From assembly GCA_041390465.1 (NCBI GenBank), contig JAWKPW010000009.1, forward strand, positions 1 through 64,000: 64,000 nucleotides of DNA, read 5' to 3'. This stretch comes from JAABRU01 sp041390465. GTDB taxonomy: Bacteria > Desulfobacterota > Desulfobacteria > Desulfobacterales > Desulfococcaceae. Each line of letters begins with the position of its first letter. The stretch's first letter is position 1. The translations under genes were made by a program, and so were the position numbers. The notes below the pieces were generated by a model. That model searched no databases. It was not told the origin of the DNA and worked only from the letters and a program-made list of their open reading frames with translations. Shown in pieces: positions 17,876 through 25,870 of this stretch.

Positions 17876-19207
17876 TGGAATATCTGCCCGGCTGGATGTT
17901 TCTGGCTCTGACAATTCTGCTGATGGCCGGTTTTCCGGTCACTTTCACGCTGCTTGGAACCGCGCTGTGTTTCGGGCTGATTGGGTTTGGATGGAGTTTT
18001 TTCAACCTCCTGCCCCTGCGCATATGGGGTGTGATGACCAATGTGACCCTGCTGGCTGTTCCCCTCTTTGTCTTCATGGGGGTTATGCTGGAACGTTCCG
18101 GACTGGCTGAGGAACTGCTGGATACGATGGGCATGGTGTTTGGAAGAATCCGGGGCGGTCTGGCGGTTTCCGTGGTGGTGGTGGGCGCGCTGCTGGGTGC
18201 GTCCACAGGCATTGTGGGCGCAACAGTTGTGACAATGGGACTGCTGGCCGTGCCCACCATGCTGAAATGGGGATACCAGAAGGAACTTGCCACAGGAACC
18301 GTTTCCGCGTCCGGGACTCTGGGGCAGATCATTCCGCCCAGCATTGTGCTGGTGCTCATCGGCGACATTGTGGGCGTGCCGGTGGGAGATCTGTTCATGG
18401 GCGCGGTTCTGCCCGGCATGGTGCTGGTGGGACTGTATATATTTTACATTCTCCTCATATCATGGCTCAAACCCAAATGGGCTCCCGCAGTTCCGCAGGC
18501 CGAACTGGATGCCCTGGGGAAGGGAGTTCTTCTCAAACGCATGATGGTTGCGCTTTTCCCACCGCTTTTTCTCATGGTTGCGGTGCTGGGTTCCATTTTC
18601 TGGGGCATTGCCTCTCCCACTGAAGCAGCCGCGGTGGGCGCAGTGGGTGCGACAGTTCTGACCATAGCCAACCGCAAATTCAGCATGAAAATTCTGCATG
18701 ATGTCATGGATTCCACCATGCAGCTTACCTGCATGGTTTTTATCATTCTTGTGGGTGCGGCAGCTTTCGGCCTTGTGTTCAGGGGACTGGGCACTGGGCG
18801 GTGACGGACTGGTGAGAAATTTTCTGGGAGCCATTGCCCATGCGCACAGCAAATGGGTGGTGCTGGCCATAGTCATGTGCCTGATCTTTGTCATCGGCTT
18901 TTTTCTGGATTTCATTGAAATCACTTTTATCCATGTGCCGGTGCTGGCCCCCATCATGCTGGAATTCGGTTTTGATCCGGTCTGGTTCTGCATCCTTATC
19001 GCTGTCAATCTCCAGACTTCTTTCATGACGCCGCCTTTCGGTTTTTCACTTTTTTATCTCAAGGCCGTGACCCCGCCGGAAATTACCACAGGACATATTT
19101 ACCGGGGCATTATTCCCTTTGTGTTTTTTCAGTTGATCGGTCTGCTGATCAGTGTATTTTTTCCCTGGCTGGCCACTTGGCTGCCAAAGGTTGTTTTCGG
19201 AGGATAA
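17875..19207 (+). pseudogene. dctM: TRAP transporter large permease, frame broken by a 7-bp duplication
   Basis: The DctM subunit carries the transport path through about 12-14 helices. The first frame runs to a stop at 18804 (309 residues, with the conserved GALLGASTGIVGATVVTMGLLA and SGTLGQIIPPSI motifs). The remaining third (IGFFLDFIEITFIHVPVLAPI through the C-terminal SVFFPWLATWLPKVVFGG) follows in another frame to 19207. The break coincides with an exact tandem copy of actgggc at 18786-18799; taking out one copy restores a continuous family-like frame (FRGLGGDGLV). As written, the permease is truncated and the transporter non-functional. Confidence 0.88.
18786..18799 (+). repeat. 7-bp tandem duplication in dctM
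   Basis: actgggc occurs twice in direct succession (18786-18792 and 18793-18799). Removing one copy restores the dctM frame. Confidence 0.85.
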
Positions 19208-19307
19208 GTATTTATTTTTCTGAAATATCCGCTGATTTCGGCTGCGCTCAGTCAGCGGAGGAGGTGACTGAGATTTGCCGAAGCACACGGGGCATGAGTG
19301 TAGAGAA

Positions 19308-19339
19308 CAACCGGATTTTTTGGAAAAATCCGGTTTTTG
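19308..19339 (+). terminator. Family C hairpin between dctM and dctP
   Basis: caaccggattttttgg and aaaaatccggttttt form a hairpin with a T tract 100 bases past the dctM stop. It would separate the permease transcript from the binding-protein gene or stabilise an mRNA end. Confidence 0.5.
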
Positions 19340-19429
19340 CAACTCACAGATTCAGGACAGACAGAGCAATAGGCATTATGTGCAAATATAAGTATACCCA
19401 GCAACCCAAACAAAAGGAGATCCAACAGA

Positions 19430-20536
19430 ATGGAACGACGTGATTTTCTGAAAAAAACAGGTATGGTCGCCGCGGCCGCGGCTGTGGGGACAGCAGTATC
19501 AGCCCCTGCTGTTCATGCCAGCAAAACCTACAACTGGAAAATGGTCACCACCTGGCCTCCGGGAATGCCTGTGCTGCAGGTCGGAGCAGAAAGATTTGCC
19601 AAACGTCTGGAGGAGGTGACCGGAGGACGCATCAAGATTCAGGTTTTTGCGGGCGGTGAACTGGTTCCGCCTCTGGGGGTGTTTGATGCGGTCTCTGACG
19701 GCACTGTGGAATGCGGCAGCGGCGCGGCTTATTACTGGGCAGGCAAGGTTCCGGCAGGCCAGTGGTTTTCCTCAGTTCCCTTTGGTTTCAACCCTCAGGG
19801 CATTAACGCATGGTTTTACAGCGGCGGCGGACTGAAACTTTGGGAGGAAGTCTATGCGCCCTTTAATGTGGTTCCCAGACCCCAGGGAAACACCGGTGTG
19901 CAGATGGGCGGATGGTTCCGCAAGGAAATGAAAACCATTGAAGATTTCAAGGGGCTGAAAATGCGGATTCCGGGGCTGGGCGGCAAAGTGGTTGCCAAAG
20001 CCGGATGCGCTGTCACGCTGCTGCCGGCCGGAGAAATCTTCACCTCTCTTGAACGCGGTGTCATTGACGCTACTGAATGGGTGGGCCCCCTGCATGATCT
20101 GCGCATGGGTTTTTACAAAGCAGCGCAGTATTACTACTATCCGGGCTGGCATGAACCCGGAACCTGTCTGGAAGTCATTTTCAACAAAAAGATTTATGAT
20201 TCCCTGGAAGCGGATCTCAAAGCTGCCGTTGATGCGGTGGCAATGGAAACCAATTTCTGGAGTCTGTGCGAATTTGAATCCGGCAACGGCGCGGCTCTGG
20301 AGGAACTCATCACCCAGCACAAGGTGAATCTGGTGCAGTTTCCTGATGCTCTGATGGAAGATCTGAGAAAGCTGTCCATTGAAACTTTGGAGGAAGAGGC
20401 CAAAAAAGACCCCATGTCAACCAAGGTGCATGAGGCATACAAAAAGTTCAAAAAGCAGCTTGGGCTCTGGGGCACAGTGTCTGAAAAATCCTATTATGAC
20501 AGCATCGTGGAAAAGTATGCACTGAAGACCCAGTAA
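19430..20536 (+). CDS. dctP: TRAP transporter substrate-binding protein, Tat-exported
   Basis: The periplasmic binding protein (368 residues) of the TRAP system encoded upstream. The N terminus MERRDFLKKTGMVAAAAAVG is a twin-arginine signal (RRDFLK) with an AXA-type end near APAVHAS, so it is probably exported folded. The mature part has the DctP hallmarks: RFAKRLEEVTGGRIKIQVF, GVFDAVSDGTVECG and the conserved arginine region GLKMRIPGLGGKVVAKAG (about 165-182). The subclass resembles the keto-acid-binding TakP-like proteins, including EWVGPLHDLRMGFY, but the ligand is not provable. Its ribosome site is aaaaggag. It follows dctM by 222 bases with a hairpin between. Confidence 0.88.
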   Translation: MERRDFLKKTGMVAAAAAVGTAVSAPAVHASKTYNWKMVTTWPPGMPVLQVGAERFAKRLEEVTGGRIKIQVFAGGELVPPLGVFDAVSDGTVECGSGAAYYWAGKVPAGQWFSSVPFGFNPQGINAWFYSGGGLKLWEEVYAPFNVVPRPQGNTGVQMGGWFRKEMKTIEDFKGLKMRIPGLGGKVVAKAGCAVTLLPAGEIFTSLERGVIDATEWVGPLHDLRMGFYKAAQYYYYPGWHEPGTCLEVIFNKKIYDSLEADLKAAVDAVAMETNFWSLCEFESGNGAALEELITQHKVNLVQFPDALMEDLRKLSIETLEEEAKKDPMSTKVHEAYKKFKKQLGLWGTVSEKSYYDSIVEKYALKTQ

Positions 20537-20583
20537 GCGGAAAACCCGTCACAAAAATACGGGGTATCCTTCCGGATGCCCCG

Positions 20584-20732
20584 TAATACCAATTCGCCAT
20601 TGAAACCGTGCCTGTCTGATTCCGGAGTGCCGGAATGAAGTGAGACGAAATTCCGGCCCGGTTTCCGGAACATTTCCGTGTCCCTGACCTGGGGGCAGGC
20701 ATTGCACAAATTCAATGGCGAATTGGCATAAT
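20584..20732 (+). repeat. Family A element, core type 2
   Basis: The left end taataccaattcgccattga and right end tcaatggcgaattggcata are inverted repeats. The interior matches the element at 3107-3280. It lies within the gene-free stretch 20537-21037. Confidence 0.75.
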
Positions 20733-20911
20733 AGCAATTCGCCATTGAAGATATGCTTTATGCAAGGCAGTTTTTGCGGAAGACGACACCGATTCTTAAT
20801 CTCATCATGAATAATGTTATCATTGGTCATATATAATTTTACTGGTGGTGGGACTTTCCATACTGATTTTTTTAATTTATAATTCAATATGTTATTTAGA
20901 ATCGGTATAAG
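20729..20911 (+). repeat. Degenerate family A element
   Basis: A left arm (ataatagcaattcgccattga, from 20729) overlaps the end of the previous element. A weak right arm (tcaatatgttatttagaatcggtata) ends near 20911. The interior is AT-rich and unlike the three main core types. The rest of this gene-free stretch, to 21037, is AT-rich and shows nothing I can name. Confidence 0.4.
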
Positions 20912-21037
20912 CAGTGTTATGGTGTATCATTTAACATATTGTATTTGTAATATATAAACAAAATCAGTATGTTTTAAAAAAATATTAATAATATTAATTG
21001 GTTAATTTTTATCAGTATGTGCAGACCCACTGCCATT

Positions 21038-21781
21038 TTACTCGTATTGTTTCAGATAATTTTTATCAAGAAAAAGTATCCATAGTTTTTTCATAACGTC
21101 CACTGTATGGCCACCTGGAGTTGAAATAGTTTTTCCAGCCGGAATAATATTTTCAAGAAGTTTGTGAGCTTTTGCAAATGAATCTTCAGTTCCGTAACAG
21201 AGATAAATATCAGGCAATGTTTTCTCTCCGCTGATGCATTGTTTTAACCAGTGCCAGAACATTCTTTGCCAATCACCATCAGGATTGTAATCACCTGGTT
21301 CCCAGTATTTTAATCCGCCTGCATTATAAATTTCACTGATGATCTTCTCATATCCGAGAAAGGGAGAAATCAGACAGATACCTTCAATATCTTCCAAGTG
21401 CTGTCTGGCATACATTAATGAACCGAGACCTCCCATTGAAACACCTACAAGCCAAAATTTTTCATAACCCTTTAATTTTGCAGGTTCAATTATATCAATT
21501 TTTAAACGAGAAACAAGGGTTTCGCTAAAATAATATCCAAAATGTGCATTAGGTGCAGCCATTGCAAAAGGCAGCTTACGTTTTAATACTTCATCAACAA
21601 AACCCTGTGATTCAAAATCTCTATGATCGCCACCTCTGCCTCTGAGGAAGATAATCATATTTTTATGTGAGGAGGATTTTTCAGTTTCATAATAAAGAGT
21701 TTTAAAAGGGGAATTAAAAGAACATCCATAAACAAGAAATAATAATGAAATTGATAATATAATTTTTACAGTTTTATTCAT
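21038..21781 (-). CDS. Alpha/beta-hydrolase lipoprotein
   Basis: A 247-residue envelope hydrolase of unknown substrate. The N terminus is a lipoprotein signal with the lipobox LVYGC, giving Cys20 as the lipidated residue. The nucleophile elbow is GVSMGG (Ser115). The glycine-rich oxyanion region is FLRGRGGDHRDF (about 45-56). The acid may be the Asp in YGTEDSF (about 199) and the base the His in TPGGHTVD (about 225). Base composition is lower in GC than the flanking core genes, as expected in this accessory stretch. An attC-like site lies 34 bases upstream of its start codon, so it may be an antisense-oriented integron cassette gene. Confidence 0.8.
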   Translation of the reverse strand: MNKTVKIILSISLLFLVYGCSFNSPFKTLYYETEKSSSHKNMIIFLRGRGGDHRDFESQGFVDEVLKRKLPFAMAAPNAHFGYYFSETLVSRLKIDIIEPAKLKGYEKFWLVGVSMGGLGSLMYARQHLEDIEGICLISPFLGYEKIISEIYNAGGLKYWEPGDYNPDGDWQRMFWHWLKQCISGEKTLPDIYLCYGTEDSFAKAHKLLENIIPAGKTISTPGGHTVDVMKKLWILFLDKNYLKQYE

Positions 21782-21814
21782 TTATATATTATCTTGAAAT
21801 AATTAATTAAAAAA

Positions 21815-21870
21815 GCTAACAACGAGGTAAGCGGTTGCCCATGGCAATCCGCTTGACCGCTTGGTTATGC
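21815..21870 (+). other. attC-like integron recombination site
   Basis: The 56 bases form an imperfect inverted repeat. gctaac-aacgaggt-aagcgg at the left pairs with ccgctt-gaccgctt-ggttatgc at the right, with unpaired (extrahelical) bases, around a small central stem ttgcc / ggcaa. The right end GTTATGC resembles the attC core consensus GTTRRRY. This folded plan, conserved in structure more than sequence, is what integron integrases recognise. Only one such site is seen. Confidence 0.5.
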
Positions 21871-21873
21871 TTT

Positions 21874-22653
21874 TTATACCAACTCTCCTGCCTGTTTCAA
21901 AGCCATATTCACAATTTTTTCACTGAGCCGAAATTTTTCTCTTTGCAGTGTTTCAACAGATGTTCTGATGTCTGTAATCAATCCGAGCCGTTTGGCAACA
22001 AGCAGAATACCGATTAACCCCATGACTTTGAAACCTGCTCTCACCGCACTTTTTCTGGCTTTTTCTTCATCAAGCAAAACCAGGTCAGCCTGCATTTCTT
22101 TCGCCAGAACCAGAACTTCCGCTTCCCCTTTTTCAAGAACAGTCATCAGAAGATTCGCCTGAGTGTAATCTGCAATCTGTTTTTTTATAATCCACGCTGC
22201 TTCTCTGAGGGCTTTTGCACCTGCTCTGCGCTCGCCTTCTCCCGCAACTTCTTTGAACACAGCTTCGGGAATACAAATCTTCTGAAATATGTCTCTGAGA
22301 AGGTCAGTCTTTTCTATTTTTGCGAGTCCGATAAGGACTGTGGAATCACTCATTACCTTCATAATGCCAGCACTTCCCGAAATATTTTCAGCCGTTTCAA
22401 ATTCTCTGCCGATTTCATCATCATCGTAATCAATAACCGGAACATTGTTACTGCTCAGATACTCAATAAAATCCCATCTGGACATCCCTGAAAGTTCCGT
22501 TGCATTTCCCAGAGAAAGAAGTTTTTCCTGAAAATATTTGAGAGCAAGAAGTTTTTTTGATTCGCTGACAATTCTCTCTCTGGTCAGCCCGAAACATGAA
22601 AGCGATAAATACAGACCTTCTGATAAATTTATAACTGCCTGAACTGTTTTCAT
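21874..22653 (-). CDS. UPF0175 antitoxin and DUF3368 PIN toxin in one open frame
   Basis: The first 97 residues (22363-22653) match the UPF0175 family, small DNA-binding antitoxin-like proteins (ALKYFQEKLLSLGNATELSGMSRWDFIEYL). Residues 98-259 start MKVMSDSTVLIGLAKI and match the DUF3368 PIN-like nuclease family, with acidic residues at SDST and LLDEEKAR. These two families normally occur as neighbouring separate genes. Here no stop lies between them, so the product may be a fusion; an internal ATG at 22362 could still make free toxin, but its ribosome site is weak. The start at 22653 has a strong gaaaggtgg site. The gene ends 3 bases after the attC-like site. Confidence 0.75.
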   Translation of the reverse strand: MKTVQAVINLSEGLYLSLSCFGLTRERIVSESKKLLALKYFQEKLLSLGNATELSGMSRWDFIEYLSSNNVPVIDYDDDEIGREFETAENISGSAGIMKVMSDSTVLIGLAKIEKTDLLRDIFQKICIPEAVFKEVAGEGERRAGAKALREAAWIIKKQIADYTQANLLMTVLEKGEAEVLVLAKEMQADLVLLDEEKARKSAVRAGFKVMGLIGILLVAKRLGLITDIRTSVETLQREKFRLSEKIVNMALKQAGELV

Positions 22654-22860
22654 TATACCACCTTTCTTATATCTGTCTAACTGATTATTTTCTTGCAATT
22701 GGGACAGAATAAATCTCCGTTTGCATCGTAATAGCTGTCGGTTTTTCCACAAAAATGACAGAATTTACAATTTGCAGAAAGACGTTCTGTAATTGTTTTT
22801 TCAACCTCTTCTTCACTGAACTGATGATTACAGTGTTTGCAGACTTTAGCTTCCAACCTG

Positions 22861-22968
22861 ATTATTAATCCGGCAATTTTTAATACCAAAAGCAAACATG
22901 AAATATTTAATAATTTAAAATAGTTATAACAACTGATTGTTGTGGTGTTTAATTGCCGGTTTAATAAT
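22861..22968. mobile_element. 108-bp miniature inverted-repeat element
   Basis: The ends attattaatccggcaattt (22861) and aattgccggtttaataat (to 22968) are inverted repeats over about 20 bases, with AT-rich sequence between. It encodes no transposase. Its length is a multiple of three, so the zinc-ribbon frame reads through it, inserting about 35 hydrophobic residues between CAE and RLEAKVC. Confidence 0.6.
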
Positions 22969-23045
22969 TCCGCACATCGTGGGCATTTCTTTGTATTATC
23001 GGAAGAAGAGGATATTGTATCAGTCCGTTTCTGAGAATTAACTAT

Positions 23046-23246
23046 CCCTACAACGTCATTTAGCTATATCTCATAAAAATATCATGCTGTAGGAAATTTT
23101 ATGAAATATAACTTGTTAAAAACATCGTTTCTGTGAAATTTTATAATACAAACTCTCATAAAATCTGTCTCTTTATGAGAGTTTGTATTATAAAATTCTG
23201 CAATTTTTCATTTTATTTTGGAATATGTCTAAGTGACGTTGTAGGG
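23046..23246. mobile_element. 201-bp MITE with 4-bp target duplication
   Basis: The terminal inverted repeats are ccctacaacgtcatttag and ctaagtgacgttgtaggg. A 4-bp direct repeat ctat flanks both sides (23042-23045 and 23247-23250). Inside is a near-perfect hairpin of about 25 bp (around ttataatacaaactctcata). No coding capacity. Precise removal with one ctat copy brings the flanking reading frames into register. Confidence 0.8.
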
Positions 23247-23406
23247 CTATTAACAACCATAACCCCAAACAAAAGAACAAAACAGCAATAAGCCACATCA
23301 CAAGATACAGTCCGTTACTCAGCTCGAATCCTCTGGCATTAAATATATTACTTCCTGATATAATAAAAAATTTCTGCCCCATAAGCGATTCAACTCTGAT
23401 TACCAA

Positions 23407-23438
23407 AATGAGTCCCCATATAAATGAGTCCCCATATA
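23407..23438. repeat. 16-bp tandem duplication
   Basis: aatgagtccccatata is present twice in direct succession (23407-23422, 23423-23438). One copy fewer joins the ATG at 23473 to the downstream frame of the zinc-ribbon gene. Confidence 0.85.
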
Positions 23439-23536
23439 ATCGAAACAAAAATAAAGAAAATACCAATTCCCATTACAAGCCTCCTTTTAAAAGCATAACC
23501 AGTGATTATACGGTTTCCGCCTGTTCACCATAACAA

Positions 23537-23672
23537 ATTGTCTATATGTGGACAATTTTCAATCATCCATAATTGTCTGTATTTAGACAATTGCCCGATT
23601 GTCTGCATTTAGACAATTTGTCTATACTTGGACAAAATCCGATTCAAACCTGATTGTCTGTATTTAGACAAC
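23537..23672. repeat. Cluster of five tgtctNNNNNNrgaca palindromes
   Basis: Five 20-bp copies of attgtctgtatttagacaat or close variants start at 23537, 23572, 23598, 23617 and 23653. Each is an inverted repeat with a 6-base centre. The cluster lies between the 5' end of the disrupted zinc-ribbon gene and the 3' end of the next minus-strand gene. It resembles a multi-copy operator or replication-type iterons. Confidence 0.7.
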
Positions 23673-23675
23673 CGA

Positions 23676-24079
23676 TCATCTATAAACAACTCTGTCCAGC
23701 AATCCAAGGGCCGCCACGTCGCTGTGAGCAAGTTCCCAGACTTTCTTTTCTCTGTTCCATCTTCCACCTGCCGCTTTCACCAGTTTGCCCAGTTCCACTT
23801 CTCCATATTCTATGCACACCGACAACAGTTTTTTTGGTAACATTCTGTCATGTTCGGTGAATCTGAGGGGGACTGCTGTTTTGCATTCCTCATATTTCCC
23901 GCCGTCTTTTCTGGATGTTTTTTCCATGAACGCTCTTCCGTAATCAGTTCAACTGTGGTAAGGCGGGTGCTTCGGGCGGCATCATAGCGATATCTGATGC
24001 ACACCAGAGATTCCCCATACTGTTCAACATATTTTCTGGTGCCGGGCTGTCCTGGCTGAAGGGTTCTTCTGATTTCCAT
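23676..24079 (-). pseudogene. Conserved hypothetical protein, single frameshift
   Basis: I recognise this as a conserved short protein of unknown role seen in diverse proteobacteria. The N-terminal part (MEIRRTLQPGQPGTRKYVEQYGES, with LVCIRYRYDAARSTRLTTVEL) is in one frame and the C-terminal part (KAAGGRWNREKKVWEL) in another. The break maps to a run of six A near 23930; one extra A would join them (RSWKKTSRKDGG). A deletion in a homopolymer may be a sequence error. The gene is otherwise complete at about 133 residues. The operator-like cluster lies just past its stop. Confidence 0.55.
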
Positions 24080-24158
24080 AACTCCCCCGGATATGATGCA
24101 GAGGTTGCAACTGATGCGCAGCAGGTTATAAATATACTGACTTTACTTTTCAATTATC

Positions 24159-24326
24159 ATGAGGAAATCAAAAAATCAACAGGAAACAATACTTATGCTG
24201 CAGATTCCTTCCCGAATTCAGACACGGTTTGAATATCTTTTAACAGAGAAAAACATAGCGGAACCATATCGTCCGCACTATAAAAAACATGTGCAGAGGG
24301 CAATCCGGGAGCAGAGCACACAGTAA
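24159..24326 (+). pseudogene. N-terminal fragment of a tyrosine recombinase (integron-integrase type)
   Basis: A 55-residue open frame. Residues from about 15 (IPSRIQTRFEYLLTEKNI) to HYKK resemble the N-terminal core-binding domain of tyrosine recombinases of the integron-integrase type found in Desulfobacterota, in which HYKK is followed by a conserved WLRYYLDFC. Here similarity stops exactly after HYKK, and the catalytic domain is missing. The fragment ends 15 bases before the duplicated nuoD segment. The match is from memory of the family, not a search. Confidence 0.45.
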
Positions 24327-24340
24327 AAAACAATCTCTCG

Positions 24341-24769
24341 GATTTCCCCTTCACCGGTCAATATCCGGCAGAATGTAATCCACCGAACCGATAATGGCAA
24401 TCAGATCCGAAATTGTCCATCCTTTGGACATCATGGAAATGACCTGCACATTGGCAGCCGCGGATAAGCATGCATGCGCATGCCATCCTGTCACTGACAA
24501 TGCAATAGCCCTGCTCCCCGCGGATTTCGCAGGACATGAGGCCTCACCTTGGGAATTTTCGGCTCCCGTGTGACATTGACAAAATGGTGAATCAGGCTTT
24601 CAATGTCTTTAAGCATATCCTTTCTTTCCGGTACAATATAACGGTAATTTATCGGATTTGTATCTGTCTGATGGCACAGTTGATGCAGCCTGCTGAATAA
24701 TCCGCAGGCTCTGGCGCATTTCCTCCACCCGCACCAAATAACGATCATAGCAATCCCCGCCAATGGCAG
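24341..24769 (-). pseudogene. Duplicated 3' end of nuoD
   Basis: The segment repeats 26505-26938 with roughly 85-90% identity by eye and many small indels. On the minus strand it ends with the NuoD C terminus (IIGSVDYILPDIDR, stop at 24351). It covers about the last 140 codons only. The two copies are in direct orientation and flank a 1.7-kb stretch with Uma2 and xisH/xisI. Frame is not kept across the copy. Confidence 0.8.
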
Positions 24770-24852
24770 AAAAGATATGAAAAAAACAAATCAGAATCCC
24801 GGAAGGGATGACATTATCAACCGATTTGACCCACTATCAACTGTTTTTCGCT

Positions 24853-25330
24853 TCAATCAGCAATTTTTTCAGGAAATCCTGGGGCCAAAGCAGAATGTTT
24901 CAGTTTTCTTTTTCTGCTGTAAAAAATCATCCTGCCTTCGCCTGCAGAACCAGATTTCTTCGGCTCCTGCCTGAAAATACAGTCTTTTTTTCTCCCTCAT
25001 TTCCGAATCCGTGTTGGCGGAGGAAATCACTTCCGCGCAGATTTCCGGTGCAACCGGACTGTCATATTCATGCCTGACCTGATTCCATCGCTGCTCTGAA
25101 AACCATGCAACATCTGCCACTTTTGTGCCTTTGGCTGTCCGGATGGCGCATTCTGTGACGATTCTGCCCTGCCAATTCATAATTTCAAAAAGAATTCTGC
25201 CTATCTCAAACGGATAGTTTCCATGCGCCAGCCGTGCGGGTGACATAATTATCTGATCTCTTTCATTGATTTCAATTTTATACGGCAGATCCCGCAGCCC
25301 GGGATTTTCACAGACCTGCTGCCAGTTCAT
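24853..25330 (-). pseudogene. Uma2-family endonuclease-like protein, late frameshift
   Basis: A protein of the Uma2 (DUF820) family, a restriction-endonuclease-like fold common in cyanobacteria and filamentous sulfate reducers; its role is unknown. From ATG 25330 it reads MNWQQVCENPGLRDLPYKIE. Core motifs include KVADVAWFSEQRW, APEICAEVISSANTDSEMREKKRLYFQAGAEEIWFC, with the acidic and EVxS residues of the PD-(D/E)XK-like site. After EEIWFCRR the frame shifts; a one-base change gives the usual end (MIFYSRKRK through APGFPEKIAD, stop at 24853). As written the product ends 17 residues later out of family. Confidence 0.7.
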
Positions 25331-25537
25331 AACTGCCTCCTTATGTTTTTCAATCTGAGTCAGTCCGTCTAAAATCTGAAAACTTCCTGTGAACAGATGA
25401 TTATGTTTATTTGCTGATGTTACGTGTACCATGTTTTTGAATCCGTTTCGATTTATCAGCAAATTTCATCTTGATCCGGCAGAATCAGATCGTTTTTCCT
25501 GAAAAAAGCATGGCAATGAGTGCTTAGCGGGCTTGCT

Positions 25538-25870
25538 CTATGCCTCCGCATAATCCGTATATTTCCGTGCATCCGGTTCGTGAAATCCCAGAACAATATG
25601 CTCTTTCGACTCCCGCATTCTCCAGATCTGCGGCAATCCCGTCTCGGTCTCGTCTCTCTGTATCCACACTTTCTCTCCTATAATATCTATATGAACAAGA
25701 CAGCCGTGAATCCGCCTCACATCTTCCCATCCGACCGATATTACTGTATAACGGTCATTTATACGGTCGAAAATTATCTCGTTTTTTATTTCCGCATTGG
25801 CATAAGAAACATTTACATAATTTTTAAGCACTTCCTCTACAATTCCGCGATAGGTGTTCAGGGTATCCAT
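25538..25870 (-). CDS. xisI: XisI-family protein
   Basis: A 110-residue protein of the XisI family, named for the fdxN-element excision controlling factor of Anabaena. Conserved family stretches are YRGIVEEVLKNY, DRINDRYTVISVGWEDVRRIHGCLVHIDIIGEKVWIQRDETE and HEPDARKYTDYAEA. The start overlaps the end of xisH by 13 bases, so the two are made together. Such pairs are widespread in genomes without any known developmentally excised element, and a toxin-antitoxin or accessory role is also possible. No recombinase gene is intact nearby. Confidence 0.88.
   Translation of the reverse strand: MDTLNTYRGIVEEVLKNYVNVSYANAEIKNEIIFDRINDRYTVISVGWEDVRRIHGCLVHIDIIGEKVWIQRDETETGLPQIWRMRESKEHIVLGFHEPDARKYTDYAEA

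Larger units (their letters stand above)
22677..23473 (-). pseudogene. Small membrane zinc-ribbon protein, disrupted by two inserted elements and a duplication
   Basis: Three lesions split this gene. An ATG at 23473 with a good aaggagg site opens a frame that is lost at an exact 16-bp tandem duplication (23407-23438). A 201-bp miniature element (23046-23246) with a 4-bp target duplication then interrupts it. A 108-bp inverted-repeat element (22861-22968) lies further on. Removing one 16-bp copy, the 201-bp element and one 4-bp target copy leaves a single frame of 192 codons including stop; the 108-bp insertion is itself in frame. The product would have two membrane helices followed by a zinc ribbon (CPRCAE...RLEAKVCKHC) and a second Cys cluster (CKFCHFCG, CPNC). 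The function is unknown. Confidence 0.7.

Noticed and set aside
23537..23672. CRISPR-like short repeats
   Set aside because: Repeats are 20-bp palindromes with irregular spacing of 19-36 bases and two overlap or abut; operator-like is a better fit.
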